NCBI RefSeq assembly: GCF_000092045.1
Contig: NC_007765.1
Location: 1 to 64,000, forward strand
Length of the DNA: 64,000 bases
DNA from: Rhizobium etli CFN 42
GTDB taxonomy: Bacteria > Pseudomonadota > Alphaproteobacteria > Rhizobiales > Rhizobiaceae
Direction of reading: 5' to 3'
Under the pieces are notes generated by a model. That model did no database searches. It was given only the letters and a program-made list of their open reading frames with translations, and was not told where the DNA came from. Shown piece by piece: positions 7,008 through 17,428 of the stretch. A program made the translations under genes and the position numbers. Each line of letters opens with the position of its first letter. Positions within the stretch are counted from its first letter, which is position 1.

Positions 7008-9611
7008 TCAGATCGGGCTGATAAGCCCGACCGGCTGGGTCCCGAGCAGGGCAGAGACTGAAATGCTGCCCCCTGGCTCGATCGTCTTTCCGGTCAGGAG
7101 ATCCGCCTTCAGGCCGTGAAGAGGGGAGGGGACGGCGATCATAGTATCTTCCCAGAATTCAGGACCGGCAAAAAGCACGCCAGGGTCGAGCCAGCCGAAC
7201 ATCAGCCGGGGCGCGGCGATGATCGCGAAATCACCATCCTGCACACGGGCAAAAGCGAGCAGATGGTCACGCCGGCTGCCCGTCGCTTTTAACGGCAGAT
7301 AGTCGCCTTTCGAAAACAGAGTCGGCTGCCGCCGCCGCAATTGAAGGCTGATCCCGACGATGCGCTGCTTCAACGCCGCCGCCTGAAGCTTGGCGATCGG
7401 TCGGGCTTCATCAAGCCAGGCTGCCAGCTGTTCGTGGTCGACAGGTCGGCGATTGTCGGGATCGACAAGACTGAAATCGAAACCTTCCGCGCCCTGGTAA
7501 ATGTCGGGAATGCCAGGCGCCGTCAGCTTCAGCAGTGTCTGCGACAGGCTGTTGACGTAGCCCGCCGCAATGAAGGGCTGCAGCACGCTTTCGAAATCTT
7601 CGAGAAAGGCGTCATTGTCCGGCGACACCAGCGCCGCGGCATAATTCGTGACGGCGTCTTCATACGCACCATCCTGTTCCGTCCAGGCAGTGCGCAATTT
7701 GGCCTCGCGCACCGCCTTGACCGCATAGTCGGTAAAGCGGGCGCGAAGCTCGTCCATCTGCCCTCTGTCGAAATCCTCCGGCCAGACGCCGGCAAGCGCC
7801 TGATACAACATCCATTCGGTATTCGGCTCCGGTGCCACGCCATCCGGCAGATCCTTCAGCCACGGCCGGTTCATGTCACGCCAACGCGCCACCGCCTGGG
7901 CAAAAACATCCGCCCCTTCGCTCAAGGCATAGAGCCTTGCGCGGGCATCCTCGCCGCGCTTGGTGTCGTGGGTCGCCGTTGCCGAAAGCCCATGCGGCTG
8001 CAGCCGCGCCCGTTCGGCCATGCGGCGATGGAAGCCGTCCAGGCCCTCCGGCGGCTTGCCCGGTTCGCTGCCGACTTCGTTTGCGGCAAGCAGCCTGTTA
8101 TAGCGGTAGAACAGCGTATCCTCGGTCGCCTTCGCCATGACCGGCCCGCTCAATTGCTGGAAGCGGATTCGGAATTCATGAGCCGCATCGCCGTCGATCC
8201 TGCCTTCTAGAAGCTTCAGCACATGATCGAGCGCGCGCCGGTCGTCGAGTTCTGCCATGACTTGCGATGCGGTTGCGGCAAGGACGGCCGAATCCTGCCA
8301 GGAAAGCGGACCGCCGTCGCCATAGGTGCGGTAGACGGGAAAGGCGATCAGCAGCGCGCCGAGCGCGGTGGCGATCTCTCCTCGGTTGAGTTCGGGAAAG
8401 ATGCCCGCCGCGATCGCTGCCAGCCTGGCGGTCTCCCCGGCGAAATTGCGCTCCACCATCTGTTGCCTGGCAAGCCGCCGGCCCGCCTCGGGATCACCCG
8501 TTTCGCCGGCGAGGCTGCGATAGGCGTCGTCCAATATGCGCAGTCCGCCAGCATCGATGAAGAGTTCGCTCAGCGCAGCGATAAATTCATATCCTGTGGT
8601 GCCGGCAACCGGCCAGCTCTCCGGCAGCACCTCGCTTGCTCCGAGGATCTTTTCCACGACGATATAAATATCGGCTCCGACCGCTGCCCGAAGCCTGTCG
8701 AGATAAGCCTTGGGCTCGGCAAGCCCGTCGACATGATCGATGCGCAGGCCCTGCACCTTGCCCTCGCGCACCAGTTCGAGCACCAGCCGATGCAGGTCGT
8801 CGAACACTGGGGGATCTTCGACGCGGGTGCCGACCAGTCCGGTCACTTCGAAAAAGCGGCGGTAACTCAGATGCCGCGCCGCGTCTTTCCAGTGGGTAAG
8901 TCGCCAATGCTGCCCCTCATGCAGGCTTCTGAGAAAATCATGATCGGAAGAGATATCCTCGAGTTTTTGCCGGAGAGTGGCCCGATTGCCGCCTTCAAAG
9001 AGGATGTCGCGGATCGCCCGGGCGAAATCCTCGCCTGAGGTGACGGCCTCCGCCATCCGCGTTGCGACCGGATCGCCGAGCCGGTTTGCGATCGCGCCGT
9101 AGCTGCCGGGGTTCAGCGGCAACAGCGTTTGGAAATAAGCCATGGCGAAGTTGCCCTGGGTTTCGTCGAGCACGAGCTTGAGCTCGCCATCGGTGAGCGC
9201 GCCGTCGAAATCCTGGCCGAGCTGCGGCAGCGTCAGCGGCTCGCTCCAGTCGATGTCGAAATGGCCGGCATAGGTGCTTTGCCGACCGAAGGCCAGCACG
9301 TCGCGCCACCAGGCGTTTTCCGGCGAAGCGGCCATGTGGTTGGGGACGATGTCGAGGATCAGCCCCATGTCCGCTGCGGCAAGACTTTCCGTCAGCCGGT
9401 CGAACCCCGCCCGGCCGCCGAGCGCCGGATCGATTTCGTTGGCGTCGGTGACGTCATAGCCATGGGTTGAGCCGCTGACGGCGGTGAAGATCGGCGAGGC
9501 ATAGAGATGGCTGATGCCGAGCGTCTTCAGATAGGGAACAAGGTCGCGGGCGCGATCGAAGGTCATGCCGTTGCGAAACTGTATCCGGTAGGTCGCAGTC
9601 GGAAGAATCAT
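7008..9611 (-). CDS. treY: Malto-oligosyltrehalose synthase (TreY)
   Basis: 867 aa from the ATG at 9611 (MILPTATYRIQFRNGMTF), which is where TreY proteins normally begin; a longer in-frame extension upstream would overlap pbpC and is not TreY-like. GH13 motifs seen: ILDIVPNHMA (region I), GLRIDHVDGLAEP (region II with nucleophile Asp), YIVVEKILG (region III with acid Glu), and ATHDTKRGEDARAR. The enzyme isomerises the reducing end of malto-oligosaccharides to a trehalosyl unit, the first step of the TreY-TreZ route. No treZ or glg gene is present here. It follows pbpC by about 60 nt on the same strand; no strong ribosome site is seen. Confidence 0.93.
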   Translation of the reverse strand: MILPTATYRIQFRNGMTFDRARDLVPYLKTLGISHLYASPIFTAVSGSTHGYDVTDANEIDPALGGRAGFDRLTESLAAADMGLILDIVPNHMAASPENAWWRDVLAFGRQSTYAGHFDIDWSEPLTLPQLGQDFDGALTDGELKLVLDETQGNFAMAYFQTLLPLNPGSYGAIANRLGDPVATRMAEAVTSGEDFARAIRDILFEGGNRATLRQKLEDISSDHDFLRSLHEGQHWRLTHWKDAARHLSYRRFFEVTGLVGTRVEDPPVFDDLHRLVLELVREGKVQGLRIDHVDGLAEPKAYLDRLRAAVGADIYIVVEKILGASEVLPESWPVAGTTGYEFIAALSELFIDAGGLRILDDAYRSLAGETGDPEAGRRLARQQMVERNFAGETARLAAIAAGIFPELNRGEIATALGALLIAFPVYRTYGDGGPLSWQDSAVLAATASQVMAELDDRRALDHVLKLLEGRIDGDAAHEFRIRFQQLSGPVMAKATEDTLFYRYNRLLAANEVGSEPGKPPEGLDGFHRRMAERARLQPHGLSATATHDTKRGEDARARLYALSEGADVFAQAVARWRDMNRPWLKDLPDGVAPEPNTEWMLYQALAGVWPEDFDRGQMDELRARFTDYAVKAVREAKLRTAWTEQDGAYEDAVTNYAAALVSPDNDAFLEDFESVLQPFIAAGYVNSLSQTLLKLTAPGIPDIYQGAEGFDFSLVDPDNRRPVDHEQLAAWLDEARPIAKLQAAALKQRIVGISLQLRRRQPTLFSKGDYLPLKATGSRRDHLLAFARVQDGDFAIIAAPRLMFGWLDPGVLFAGPEFWEDTMIAVPSPLHGLKADLLTGKTIEPGGSISVSALLGTQPVGLISPI

Positions 9612-9670
9612 GAGGCCGTCTGACGTTGGAGAGAGACTCTTCCAACGGTTGTCGCCCGGCTTTGGTTCCT

Positions 9671-11752
9671 TCAGTCGATGAAAACGCCGACACTTGCGGC
9701 GCGCCCGGCCGAATCGATGACGGTCAGTTTGGAATAGCCGCCGCCATCGGGCTGCCATTGCTGCGTGCGCCGGCGCGAGAGATCGGGTAAGGGCTTGCCG
9801 TTGGCAAGCCAGCGGAAGGGCGCACGGCCGCCTTGCAGCTTCAGCATCAATGGCGACAGATCGCCGCCTTTTGCACCGAGATCGATATGGGCGCCTTCGG
9901 GCGGATAAACGATCTGCGGCGCGGGTTCGCGGCCGGAGGCGACGAGCAGGCCGCTGGCGTTGAGGGCAAAACGCCGCTGGCTGATCGGAAGCTCCGATTG
10001 GGCGATGCGCACGGCGCCCGCCGGCGGGCGCGGCAGGGGCGTCGTTGCAATACCTGATTTGGCAAAAGCCTCGAACAGGATCGGTGCCGCGGTGCCGTAG
10101 CCGGTCAGACCCGGGACGGCGCTGTTATCGGGCCGGCCGACCCAGATGCCGAGAACAAAACGCCCGTCATAACCGACCGACCAGGCGTCGCGATAGCCAT
10201 AGCTCGTGCCGGTCTTATAGGCGATGCCGCGCTGCGGCGCGCCGGCGGGAGGGATGACGCCGGAGAGAATATCGGCGACGTTCCAAACCGCGACCGGCTC
10301 GAGCAGCGGTTCGCCGTCGAGCTTGCCAGGTGTACCGGTGATGCCATCGCCGAGCCTTGCCGGCTGACCGCGATCGGCGAGCGCCGTATAGAGCTGCACC
10401 AGATCCTTGAGCGTGATGCCGACGCCGCCAAGACCGATTGCCAGTCCCGGCGTTTCGTTCGCCGGCAGGGCAGGGCGCACCTCGGCGCGGCGGAAACGCA
10501 CCAGCAGCCGTGACGGCCCGACGGCATCGAGCAGCTTGACGGCCGGCACGTTCAAGGAGAGCTGCAAAGCCTCGCGCACGGTGACATCGCCCTGATAGCT
10601 CATGTCGAAATTGCGCGGGCGGTAGCCGAAGAAATCGGCAGGCCGATCTTCGATGATCGTCTCCTGGGACACGAGGCCCTGTTCGAAGGCGAGCCCGTAG
10701 ATGAAGGGCTTGAGCGTCGATCCGGGCGAGCGGTTGACGCGTGTCATGTCGATCCAGCCGGAGCGGCTGGCGTCAAAATAATCGGCCGAACCGACCTCGC
10801 CAACGATCGCGCCGGTCTGGGCATCGGCCATCACCATGGCGAGCGAAAGCTTCGGCCCGAGTTTCATCGTCGCGGCACGGGCGACTTGCTCCAGCCCCTG
10901 CTGCACCGGCTTCTTCAAGGTCGTCTGGTGCTTGAGGATCGCCGGCTCCTTGCGCAGCGCGGCTTCAGCGAGATGGGCGGCGAGGGCCGGCAACTGCAGG
11001 CGCCGCGGCGGTATGGCGACAGCTTCGGCCCGCTCCGCTTCACCGTCGCCGACCGCCTCGGCCACCGCGGCGCGATCGAGCACGCGCTTGCGCGCCTCCT
11101 GTGCCGCCTTCAGATTACGATCCGGCCGGCGCCGTTCCGGCAATTGCGGCAGGGCGACGAGCAGGGCGGCTTCGGCGACCGTCAGGCGTCGCGGCTCCTT
11201 GCCGAAATAGGCGAGACTTGCGGCGCGCACGCCTTCGAGATTGCCGCCATAGGGCGCATGGGTGAGATAAAGATCGAGAATCTCTTCCTTTGACAGCCGC
11301 CGTTCGGTCTGCACCGCGCGGACGAGCTGCAGAAGTTTTGCCGAAAACGAGCGTTCCGCTCGCGGCTCGATCAGCCGCGCCACCTGCATCGACAGCGTCG
11401 AGGCGCCGGAAACGATGCGGCCATTGCGGATGAATTGCAGGCTCGCCCGCCCGAGGGCCCAGGCGTCGACGCCGCCGTGATCGTAGAAACGCTGATCCTC
11501 ATAGGCAACAAGCATGCGCAGGAACTGCGGATCGACATCGGCGACCGTCGTCTTCAGCCGCCAGCGGCCTTCACCGGTCGCGAAGGCGCGCAGCAACTGC
11601 CCGTCGGCATCCAGCACTTCCGGGGAAACCGTATCCGCCCTGTCGAGTGGCGGCGGAAAAGCCTTGTCGGCGGCGTCGAGCGCAAGCATGGCCGCGCCGG
11701 CAAGAAGAATGCCGGCGGCGGAGCCGATCGCAAACTTGCGCCACAGCCTCAT
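9671..11752 (-). CDS. pbpC: Penicillin-binding protein 1C
   Basis: 693 aa, bifunctional. There is an N-terminal membrane anchor (about 8-28), a GT51 glycosyltransferase domain (EDQRFYDHGGVD with catalytic Glu, about residues 60-240), a transpeptidase domain with SPGSTLKPF (SxxK), and YKTGTSYGYRDAW (KTG box), then a C-terminal BiPBP_C-like beta domain. The start ATG shares its ATGA with the stop of the alpha-2-macroglobulin gene, so translation is coupled. This pairing with alpha-2-macroglobulin is well known (yfhM-pbpC of enterobacteria): the macroglobulin is thought to trap proteases when the envelope is breached and PBP1C to repair the wall. Confidence 0.95.
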   Translation of the reverse strand: MRLWRKFAIGSAAGILLAGAAMLALDAADKAFPPPLDRADTVSPEVLDADGQLLRAFATGEGRWRLKTTVADVDPQFLRMLVAYEDQRFYDHGGVDAWALGRASLQFIRNGRIVSGASTLSMQVARLIEPRAERSFSAKLLQLVRAVQTERRLSKEEILDLYLTHAPYGGNLEGVRAASLAYFGKEPRRLTVAEAALLVALPQLPERRRPDRNLKAAQEARKRVLDRAAVAEAVGDGEAERAEAVAIPPRRLQLPALAAHLAEAALRKEPAILKHQTTLKKPVQQGLEQVARAATMKLGPKLSLAMVMADAQTGAIVGEVGSADYFDASRSGWIDMTRVNRSPGSTLKPFIYGLAFEQGLVSQETIIEDRPADFFGYRPRNFDMSYQGDVTVREALQLSLNVPAVKLLDAVGPSRLLVRFRRAEVRPALPANETPGLAIGLGGVGITLKDLVQLYTALADRGQPARLGDGITGTPGKLDGEPLLEPVAVWNVADILSGVIPPAGAPQRGIAYKTGTSYGYRDAWSVGYDGRFVLGIWVGRPDNSAVPGLTGYGTAAPILFEAFAKSGIATTPLPRPPAGAVRIAQSELPISQRRFALNASGLLVASGREPAPQIVYPPEGAHIDLGAKGGDLSPLMLKLQGGRAPFRWLANGKPLPDLSRRRTQQWQPDGGGYSKLTVIDSAGRAASVGVFID

Positions 11753-14700
11753 TGTTGCGCCGCCACGACCTCCATCTTGCCGGTCGCCGTGCGGGCCGAA
11801 AGCTCGGGTCGATACATGTCCTCGACGCTTGCGGCCGGATGGTCGTAGGTGCCGGGAGTGACGGCACGCACGACATAGGCGACGTTGAATTCCCGTTCGT
11901 CGCCGGGTGCGCGGTTGAAGGCGGCGACGAAACGATCGTAACGGAATTCTGTATGGGCGGCGGAGATTTCGCCGATCCAGTCGAAATTCGTCATCTGGGC
12001 GCTGTCGACGAGGTTGGGATTGTCGATCTCGAAACCGGCCGGCAGGAGATCGGTGATGACGATGCGCGACTGCCAGTCGTTGGTCTCGCGCACATGGATG
12101 ACGACGACATAGCGTTCGTTCTGCTGCGCTTCGCTGACATTCGCCTCTTCGCCGTCGAGCGTGTAATAGCTGCGCTCGATGAGGAAACCGTCGCCGCCCG
12201 CCGTTAGCGGCACGGTCGGGGCGGCAACGGTGGTGACGACAGCCGAGACCGCGTCATTGGTCTGGTTGGTCAAGGTCAGCGGATGGTCGGCGAGCGCCTC
12301 GCCGGTCATCCGGGCCATGTAGGCGCCGGTGTGCGGCGCGCCATTGACGTCGACCTTCAACCCGTCATCACCGCCCTGGATGGCGCGGGCGGCAAGCAGC
12401 ATCCAGCTTTCTTCCTGGGTGCTCTTGTATTTGCTGCGGCCCCATTCCTTGGCGACGGCCTTGGCGAGATCCGGGACGACAGGCGGCACCGGCCGGCTTT
12501 CGGCGGCAAGCGCCAGGATGGCCGCGCCGTCGCGCAGGATCGTGCCATAGTCGGTACGCGACAGGTTCACTCGCGACACCATCGACTGCTGCGACATCTG
12601 CAGCGCGTCGATGAAAATGTTCTTGGAGCGCTGGGCGTCGCCATAGAGCGCCAGTGCGGCGGCAATATGCGCCTTGGCGAGCGGCGTCGGGAAGTCGTTG
12701 ATCATCGTATCGGCGTAATAACGCAGATCGCTGATCGCCGCCTTCTTGTTGCGGGCAAGGACATAGATCGCATAAGCGATCTGGTCGCCCTGGCCCTTGA
12801 TGTCGGTCGTATAGGAGAGCGTATTCTGCAGGTTTTCGAGCGCCTGCACGAAGGCCTTTTCCGGCACGTCATATTTCATTTCGCGGGCTCGCGTCAGGAA
12901 ATCGGTGACGTAGGAATCGAGCCAGACGTCGCCCGAATCCGGCCCCCAGAGACCGAAGCTGCCGGCCGAGGCCTGATAGGAGAGCACGCGGTAGATTGCG
13001 TCCTGCACGCGCTTGTGCACGTCGTCGTCGTTTTCGATGCCGGCCTGCTTCGCCACCTCGGCGAAGTAGAGCAGCGGCAGGGCCCGGCTGGTGGTCTGCT
13101 CGGCGCAGCCGAAGGGATAGCGGTCGAGCGTCATCAGCAGCGCCGGAATATCGAAAGCGGCCGAACGGGTGACGTTGACGCTGATCGCAGCCCCGGGCAA
13201 CACGCTGTCGGCCAAGAGGTTCTTGTCGACGGTGAGCTTGGCCCCCGGCTTCAGCGCAAGCACCCTGCGCTGGGTGACCGGCAGGGATGCCGGGCGTACC
13301 GGCACGTCGACGGTCTGGTCGAGCGACAGGCCGGAGGCGTCGGAGAGGTTGATCGAAACGCTGCCGGCGCCCGGCTGCTTGCCGAGGAGCGAAAGCGTCA
13401 GTTCAGTCTTTGCGCCGGCCTCGAGGCGGATGGTCTGGGCGGCGGAGGCCTGCTCGATGCCGACCGCCTCGTTGCCGGTCAGTTGCAGTTTGAAATCGCC
13501 GGCCGGCGCATCGGTGTTGGCGATGTCGAGGCGCAGATTCGCCTTGTCGCCGGGGGCGAGGAATTTCGGCAGGCTCGCGGTCACGACAACGGGATCACGG
13601 ATGATGACGTCCTTGACGCCGTGGCCGACACCGCTCTTCGACCAGGCGACCGCCATGACCCGGGCCGTACCGTTGAATTGCGGAATGTCGAAGGAGACAT
13701 TGGCCTTGCCTTCGGCGTCGAGCTTCACCGGACCGGAGAAGAAGGCGACGAGCTTCTGCGTCGGCGGGCTGGCCTGCAGCGCAATCGCGCCGCCGTCGCC
13801 GCCGGTCCTGAGCTTGCCGGTCGCGCCCAGCGAACCGTCGATCAGGCGGCCATAGAGGTCGCGGATTTCAAGGCCGAGCTGGCGCTGGCCGAAATACCAG
13901 TCCTCAGGATTCGGCGGTTCGTAGCGCGTCAGGTTGAGAATGCCGACATCGACGGCGGCAACCGTGACATAGGCATCCTCATTGGCGCCCGCGCCAGCCA
14001 CCTGCAGGCCGATGTTCAACGGTCCGCGCGGCAGCATCTTTTCCGGCGTGTCGAGCTTGACCTGCAGCGCACGCTGCTCGGGATCGACCTTCAGCCATTG
14101 GATGCCGATCGAGCGCATCGGCATGTGGCTGTCCTGCGCGTCGCCGGGGCGGAAGAGCGTCGCGGTCACATAGGCGCCGGCGCCCCAGTCCGCGGTGACG
14201 GGGATATCGATCTCGCCGCCGGTCTCGCCGACCGTCGTATTATGCACGGCGACCAGCTTTTCGGTTCCGGCCGTTACCATCAGCTCGCCGCCGTAGCGCG
14301 AGGTGACCTTCAGCTTGGCCGTCTCACCGATCTTGTAGCTGCCCTTATCGAGAGCGATTTCCAGGCCGTCGGGCGTTTCGGTCGAGGTCGAGGCCACGAA
14401 CCAGCCGGCGTCGAATTCAACGCTTGAGGTCGGACCGTCGGCATCCGGGCTTTCCACTTCGAGGCGATAACGGCCCCACGTTACCGGCACCGAGATCTTG
14501 CCGCCGTCCATCGTCGCATCGACGCTGCCGTTGGAAATCTGCTCGGCGGTGTAAACCGGTTCGTATTTCCACGCCGTTCCCTCGCGATACCATTGGTATT
14601 CGCGGTTGAGGCTATAGAATTTCCAGCGCAGGCCCTTGGCCTCCTGCTTCTTGCCGTCGGCATTGACGCCGATCACCGTGAAGTTGGCGATCGAATTCTC

Positions 14701-17220
14701 GGGCAGCTCGTCGGAAAATTCCGGCTTGATGCCGATCGTCGCGCGCTCGCTCTTTACCGGAATGACAAGCGACCGCTCGATGGCGCGCCCGCCGGCTTCC
14801 TGCATCCTGATATAGACGGTGGCGTTGAGCAGCTGCGTCGTCGCCGGCAGATCGCCGACGGTCAGATCGGTCGAAGCTTGCCCGTTCTCGTCGAGCTCCG
14901 GCAGGCCGTCGATCGGCAGGCGGGAATCTTCGTTCGCTTCTTCGTCGGCGAGCCCGAACAGGAAGCCCTTATAGGCGGCGCTCTCACGCGTCGGCTTGAC
15001 GACGACGTCGCCCTCGAGCGTCAGGCCGGCGGCCGGAGCGCCGTAGAGATACTTGCCGGAGATGGTGATATTCGCCGGCGTATCCGGACCGATTTCCTTG
15101 GCCTCGGTCTTGATCTCCATGTCGGTGCGATCGGGCACGAAATCATCGACCAGGAAACTTTTGCTGGCGATCGCGCTGCCCTTCGGATCGGTATAGATGT
15201 TCATCGTCCAGGTGCCGCGCATGGCGTTTTCCTGGGTGGCGAAATCGACGGAATAACCGCCGAGATTGCTGGTCTGGCTGACGATCCGCCGATCTTCGAC
15301 GCCATCCGGGCGGCTGAAGATGAAAGTGAGCGGCAGGTTCTCGATGGCATTGCCGTCGGTGTCGCGGGCAAGCGCCTGCGCATGCACCGTCTCGCCGGCG
15401 CGGTAGATGCCGCGTTCGGTGAAAGTCAGAACGTCGATTGCGCCGGGTGCGGCGCGGCCGGTGACGCCGCGGTCGGAGAGGTCGAAGCCGGCCCGGGTCA
15501 TGTCGAGGAAGACATAGTCCGACATGCCGTTCTTGGCGGCGATGACGGCCGGCGTCAGCGCCGCCGTGCCGCGGATCAGCCCGGCGGTGAAGGTGGCGCG
15601 GCCGTTTTCGTCTGTCGTCGCGGTGCCGAGCACTTCATTGTTCTTGGCAAGCAGCTGCAGCTCGACGCCTGCTATCGGCTTGGCCGAGGCGAGCGAGCGG
15701 GTGAAGACGTTGAGCCCGTCGGTGCCGGCATAGGTGGTGATGCCGATATCGGAGACCAGGAACCATTGCGTCGCCTGCGAATCCCACTCCTGCGCCGGGC
15801 CGTTCGGCGCCGTTGCCGTCAGCACGTAGATGCCGGGCTTGCGCTCCGGCAGCGCCTCGTCGACCGGGAAGCTGGTGACGATGTCCTTGTTCAGCTCGTT
15901 GGCGATTTCGATCGAGCCCTGCCAGACCAGTTCGCCGTTCTGATCCTCGATGCTCTGGGCGCTGTAGCCATCGAGCTGGCTCAGGAACTGCGAGTTGGTC
16001 AACAGCGGCGCGATGGCGCGGTCGCCGATGCGGTAGAGCTTGAGGTTGGCTGAGGTCATGTTGACCGAGACGATCGGGATGCCGCGGCGTGCCGTCGAGG
16101 GCAGCACGAAGCTGTCGCCGGTAAACCGCACCATCTGGCTGCGGTCCTTGATGTAGACATCGATGGTGACGGGCGCTTCGAGCGTCTCGTCGACGGACGA
16201 CGGCAGGCCGGTGCGGAAGGCGATCTTATAGGTCTCGCCGTGAGTCAGGCCCTCGACGCAGATCTGCTTGTCCTTGGTTTCCACCGCCTTGGGAGCGGCG
16301 CCGTTGAGCGTCACGAAGGGCGTGTAGTCGGTGGTCTTGACGAGCGCTTCGGAGAAGGTGGCGCAGGCCCGCGGTGTGGCGCTGTCGGCGTCGACGGTGT
16401 GTTCGGTGATGCGGAAGCCCTGCGTCGCCTTCAGCTGCAGATAGGCCGTCTGCACATCGTCGGAGGCAACCAGCGCCAGGCTCGCCTTGTAGGCGTCGAG
16501 CGCCGGGCGGTAATTGGCGTTTCGTTCCAGCGCGGTGGCGAGCACCGAGAGCGCCTCGGCGCGCTTGGCCTTGGTGCGCGTCAGCTCGTAGCCGTTCAGC
16601 GCGTCGAGCACGGCCTGGCCGGTGACGCTGCTCTCGGTGCTGCCGTAGGAAATGGCCGCACGTGCGGTTTCGAGCCAGAGATCGGCATCGCCGGGGGTGA
16701 TCGACAGCGCGCCGTGGAAGGCTGTCAGCGCGTCGGTCAGGTTGTTGGCGGTCATGTCGAGGCGGGCGCTGGCCGTCAGGCTGTCGAGGCTCTGGCCCTG
16801 CTGGGCGTCGGTCAGGGCAAGATTGTCCCTGAAGTCGTGGGCCTGCTGGATCAGGTCGTTGGTCAGGAAGGTCAGGCGCGGCGCCGCACCGATATCCGGC
16901 TCCTTCTGGGCGGCCGTCTCGACGATCTTGCCGGCGATGGCGCCGGGGAAGGCATTCATCGTCTTGAAATCGGATTTGAGGAAGCACCATTTCACCTTTG
17001 GATTGTAGGTGAAGGCCTTGCAGCTCTTGTCGCCGATGCAGGAGGTCTTGCACTGATCGAGCGATACGTTCTGCTCGGTGCGAAGGTCGAAGCCGAAGAA
17101 ATCGGCGTCCTTGATCGTCTGGATATCACGCTTGGTTTCTGCAGCGGCGGCTGGAAAACCGACGGCGACCATGGACAAAAATGCGATGCTGGCGAAAGCG
17201 AAGAACGAGCGCACGGACAT
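11749..17220 (-). CDS. Bacterial alpha-2-macroglobulin with N-terminal PAN/apple domain
   Basis: 1823 aa from the ATG at 17220, chosen for its GGGGGA ribosome site and because it opens with a signal peptide ending near AAAAETK. Residues about 30-100 look like a PAN/apple domain (DADFFGFDLRTEQNVSL, DQCKTSC, CKAFTYNP), followed by a helical TPR-like stretch (about 110-270), the macroglobulin beta domains, and the thioester domain with FGCAEQTTSRALP. The C-x-E-Q thioester motif is intact (Cys about 1372), so it can covalently trap proteases. No lipobox is seen, so it is probably periplasmic rather than a lipoprotein. It is first gene of the operon with pbpC (ATGA overlap). Confidence 0.94.
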   Translation of the reverse strand: MSVRSFFAFASIAFLSMVAVGFPAAAAETKRDIQTIKDADFFGFDLRTEQNVSLDQCKTSCIGDKSCKAFTYNPKVKWCFLKSDFKTMNAFPGAIAGKIVETAAQKEPDIGAAPRLTFLTNDLIQQAHDFRDNLALTDAQQGQSLDSLTASARLDMTANNLTDALTAFHGALSITPGDADLWLETARAAISYGSTESSVTGQAVLDALNGYELTRTKAKRAEALSVLATALERNANYRPALDAYKASLALVASDDVQTAYLQLKATQGFRITEHTVDADSATPRACATFSEALVKTTDYTPFVTLNGAAPKAVETKDKQICVEGLTHGETYKIAFRTGLPSSVDETLEAPVTIDVYIKDRSQMVRFTGDSFVLPSTARRGIPIVSVNMTSANLKLYRIGDRAIAPLLTNSQFLSQLDGYSAQSIEDQNGELVWQGSIEIANELNKDIVTSFPVDEALPERKPGIYVLTATAPNGPAQEWDSQATQWFLVSDIGITTYAGTDGLNVFTRSLASAKPIAGVELQLLAKNNEVLGTATTDENGRATFTAGLIRGTAALTPAVIAAKNGMSDYVFLDMTRAGFDLSDRGVTGRAAPGAIDVLTFTERGIYRAGETVHAQALARDTDGNAIENLPLTFIFSRPDGVEDRRIVSQTSNLGGYSVDFATQENAMRGTWTMNIYTDPKGSAIASKSFLVDDFVPDRTDMEIKTEAKEIGPDTPANITISGKYLYGAPAAGLTLEGDVVVKPTRESAAYKGFLFGLADEEANEDSRLPIDGLPELDENGQASTDLTVGDLPATTQLLNATVYIRMQEAGGRAIERSLVIPVKSERATIGIKPEFSDELPENSIANFTVIGVNADGKKQEAKGLRWKFYSLNREYQWYREGTAWKYEPVYTAEQISNGSVDATMDGGKISVPVTWGRYRLEVESPDADGPTSSVEFDAGWFVASTSTETPDGLEIALDKGSYKIGETAKLKVTSRYGGELMVTAGTEKLVAVHNTTVGETGGEIDIPVTADWGAGAYVTATLFRPGDAQDSHMPMRSIGIQWLKVDPEQRALQVKLDTPEKMLPRGPLNIGLQVAGAGANEDAYVTVAAVDVGILNLTRYEPPNPEDWYFGQRQLGLEIRDLYGRLIDGSLGATGKLRTGGDGGAIALQASPPTQKLVAFFSGPVKLDAEGKANVSFDIPQFNGTARVMAVAWSKSGVGHGVKDVIIRDPVVVTASLPKFLAPGDKANLRLDIANTDAPAGDFKLQLTGNEAVGIEQASAAQTIRLEAGAKTELTLSLLGKQPGAGSVSINLSDASGLSLDQTVDVPVRPASLPVTQRRVLALKPGAKLTVDKNLLADSVLPGAAISVNVTRSAAFDIPALLMTLDRYPFGCAEQTTSRALPLLYFAEVAKQAGIENDDDVHKRVQDAIYRVLSYQASAGSFGLWGPDSGDVWLDSYVTDFLTRAREMKYDVPEKAFVQALENLQNTLSYTTDIKGQGDQIAYAIYVLARNKKAAISDLRYYADTMINDFPTPLAKAHIAAALALYGDAQRSKNIFIDALQMSQQSMVSRVNLSRTDYGTILRDGAAILALAAESRPVPPVVPDLAKAVAKEWGRSKYKSTQEESWMLLAARAIQGGDDGLKVDVNGAPHTGAYMARMTGEALADHPLTLTNQTNDAVSAVVTTVAAPTVPLTAGGDGFLIERSYYTLDGEEANVSEAQQNERYVVVIHVRETNDWQSRIVITDLLPAGFEIDNPNLVDSAQMTNFDWIGEISAAHTEFRYDRFVAAFNRAPGDEREFNVAYVVRAVTPGTYDHPAASVEDMYRPELSARTATGKMEVVAAQQ

Positions 17221-17428
17221 AGATTCCCCCCAAGGATACAGGCGATGCTGGCTCTGACCGGCCGCACTCTCCTCACTCCTCACGAGATTGTCAACTCAAC
17301 TTGAGGGTTGGTTCAACTTCGCACAGGCGCTTTCTTCGGCCTGTCACATCGGCGTGAGCAACCGGTTTGTGATTTGCAGCTTTTGCAAGGGTGAGCAAGG
17401 ATTTGGCCGACCCTTTGGAGCTAGCCCG

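Noticed and set aside
9612..9758. Upstream extension of treY
   Set aside because: It would overlap pbpC and adds an Arg-rich stretch unlike TreY proteins, which start at the MILPTATYR position.
12283..14427. A 714-codon open frame antisense to the macroglobulin gene
   Set aside because: It is opposite a gene with clear domains and has the His/Arg/Gly-rich composition of a GC3-driven shadow frame.
17289..17321. Repeated TCAACTT/CTCAACTTGAG motifs between the macroglobulin and msrA genes
   Set aside because: Short and imperfect; could be an operator but nothing ties it to a regulator.
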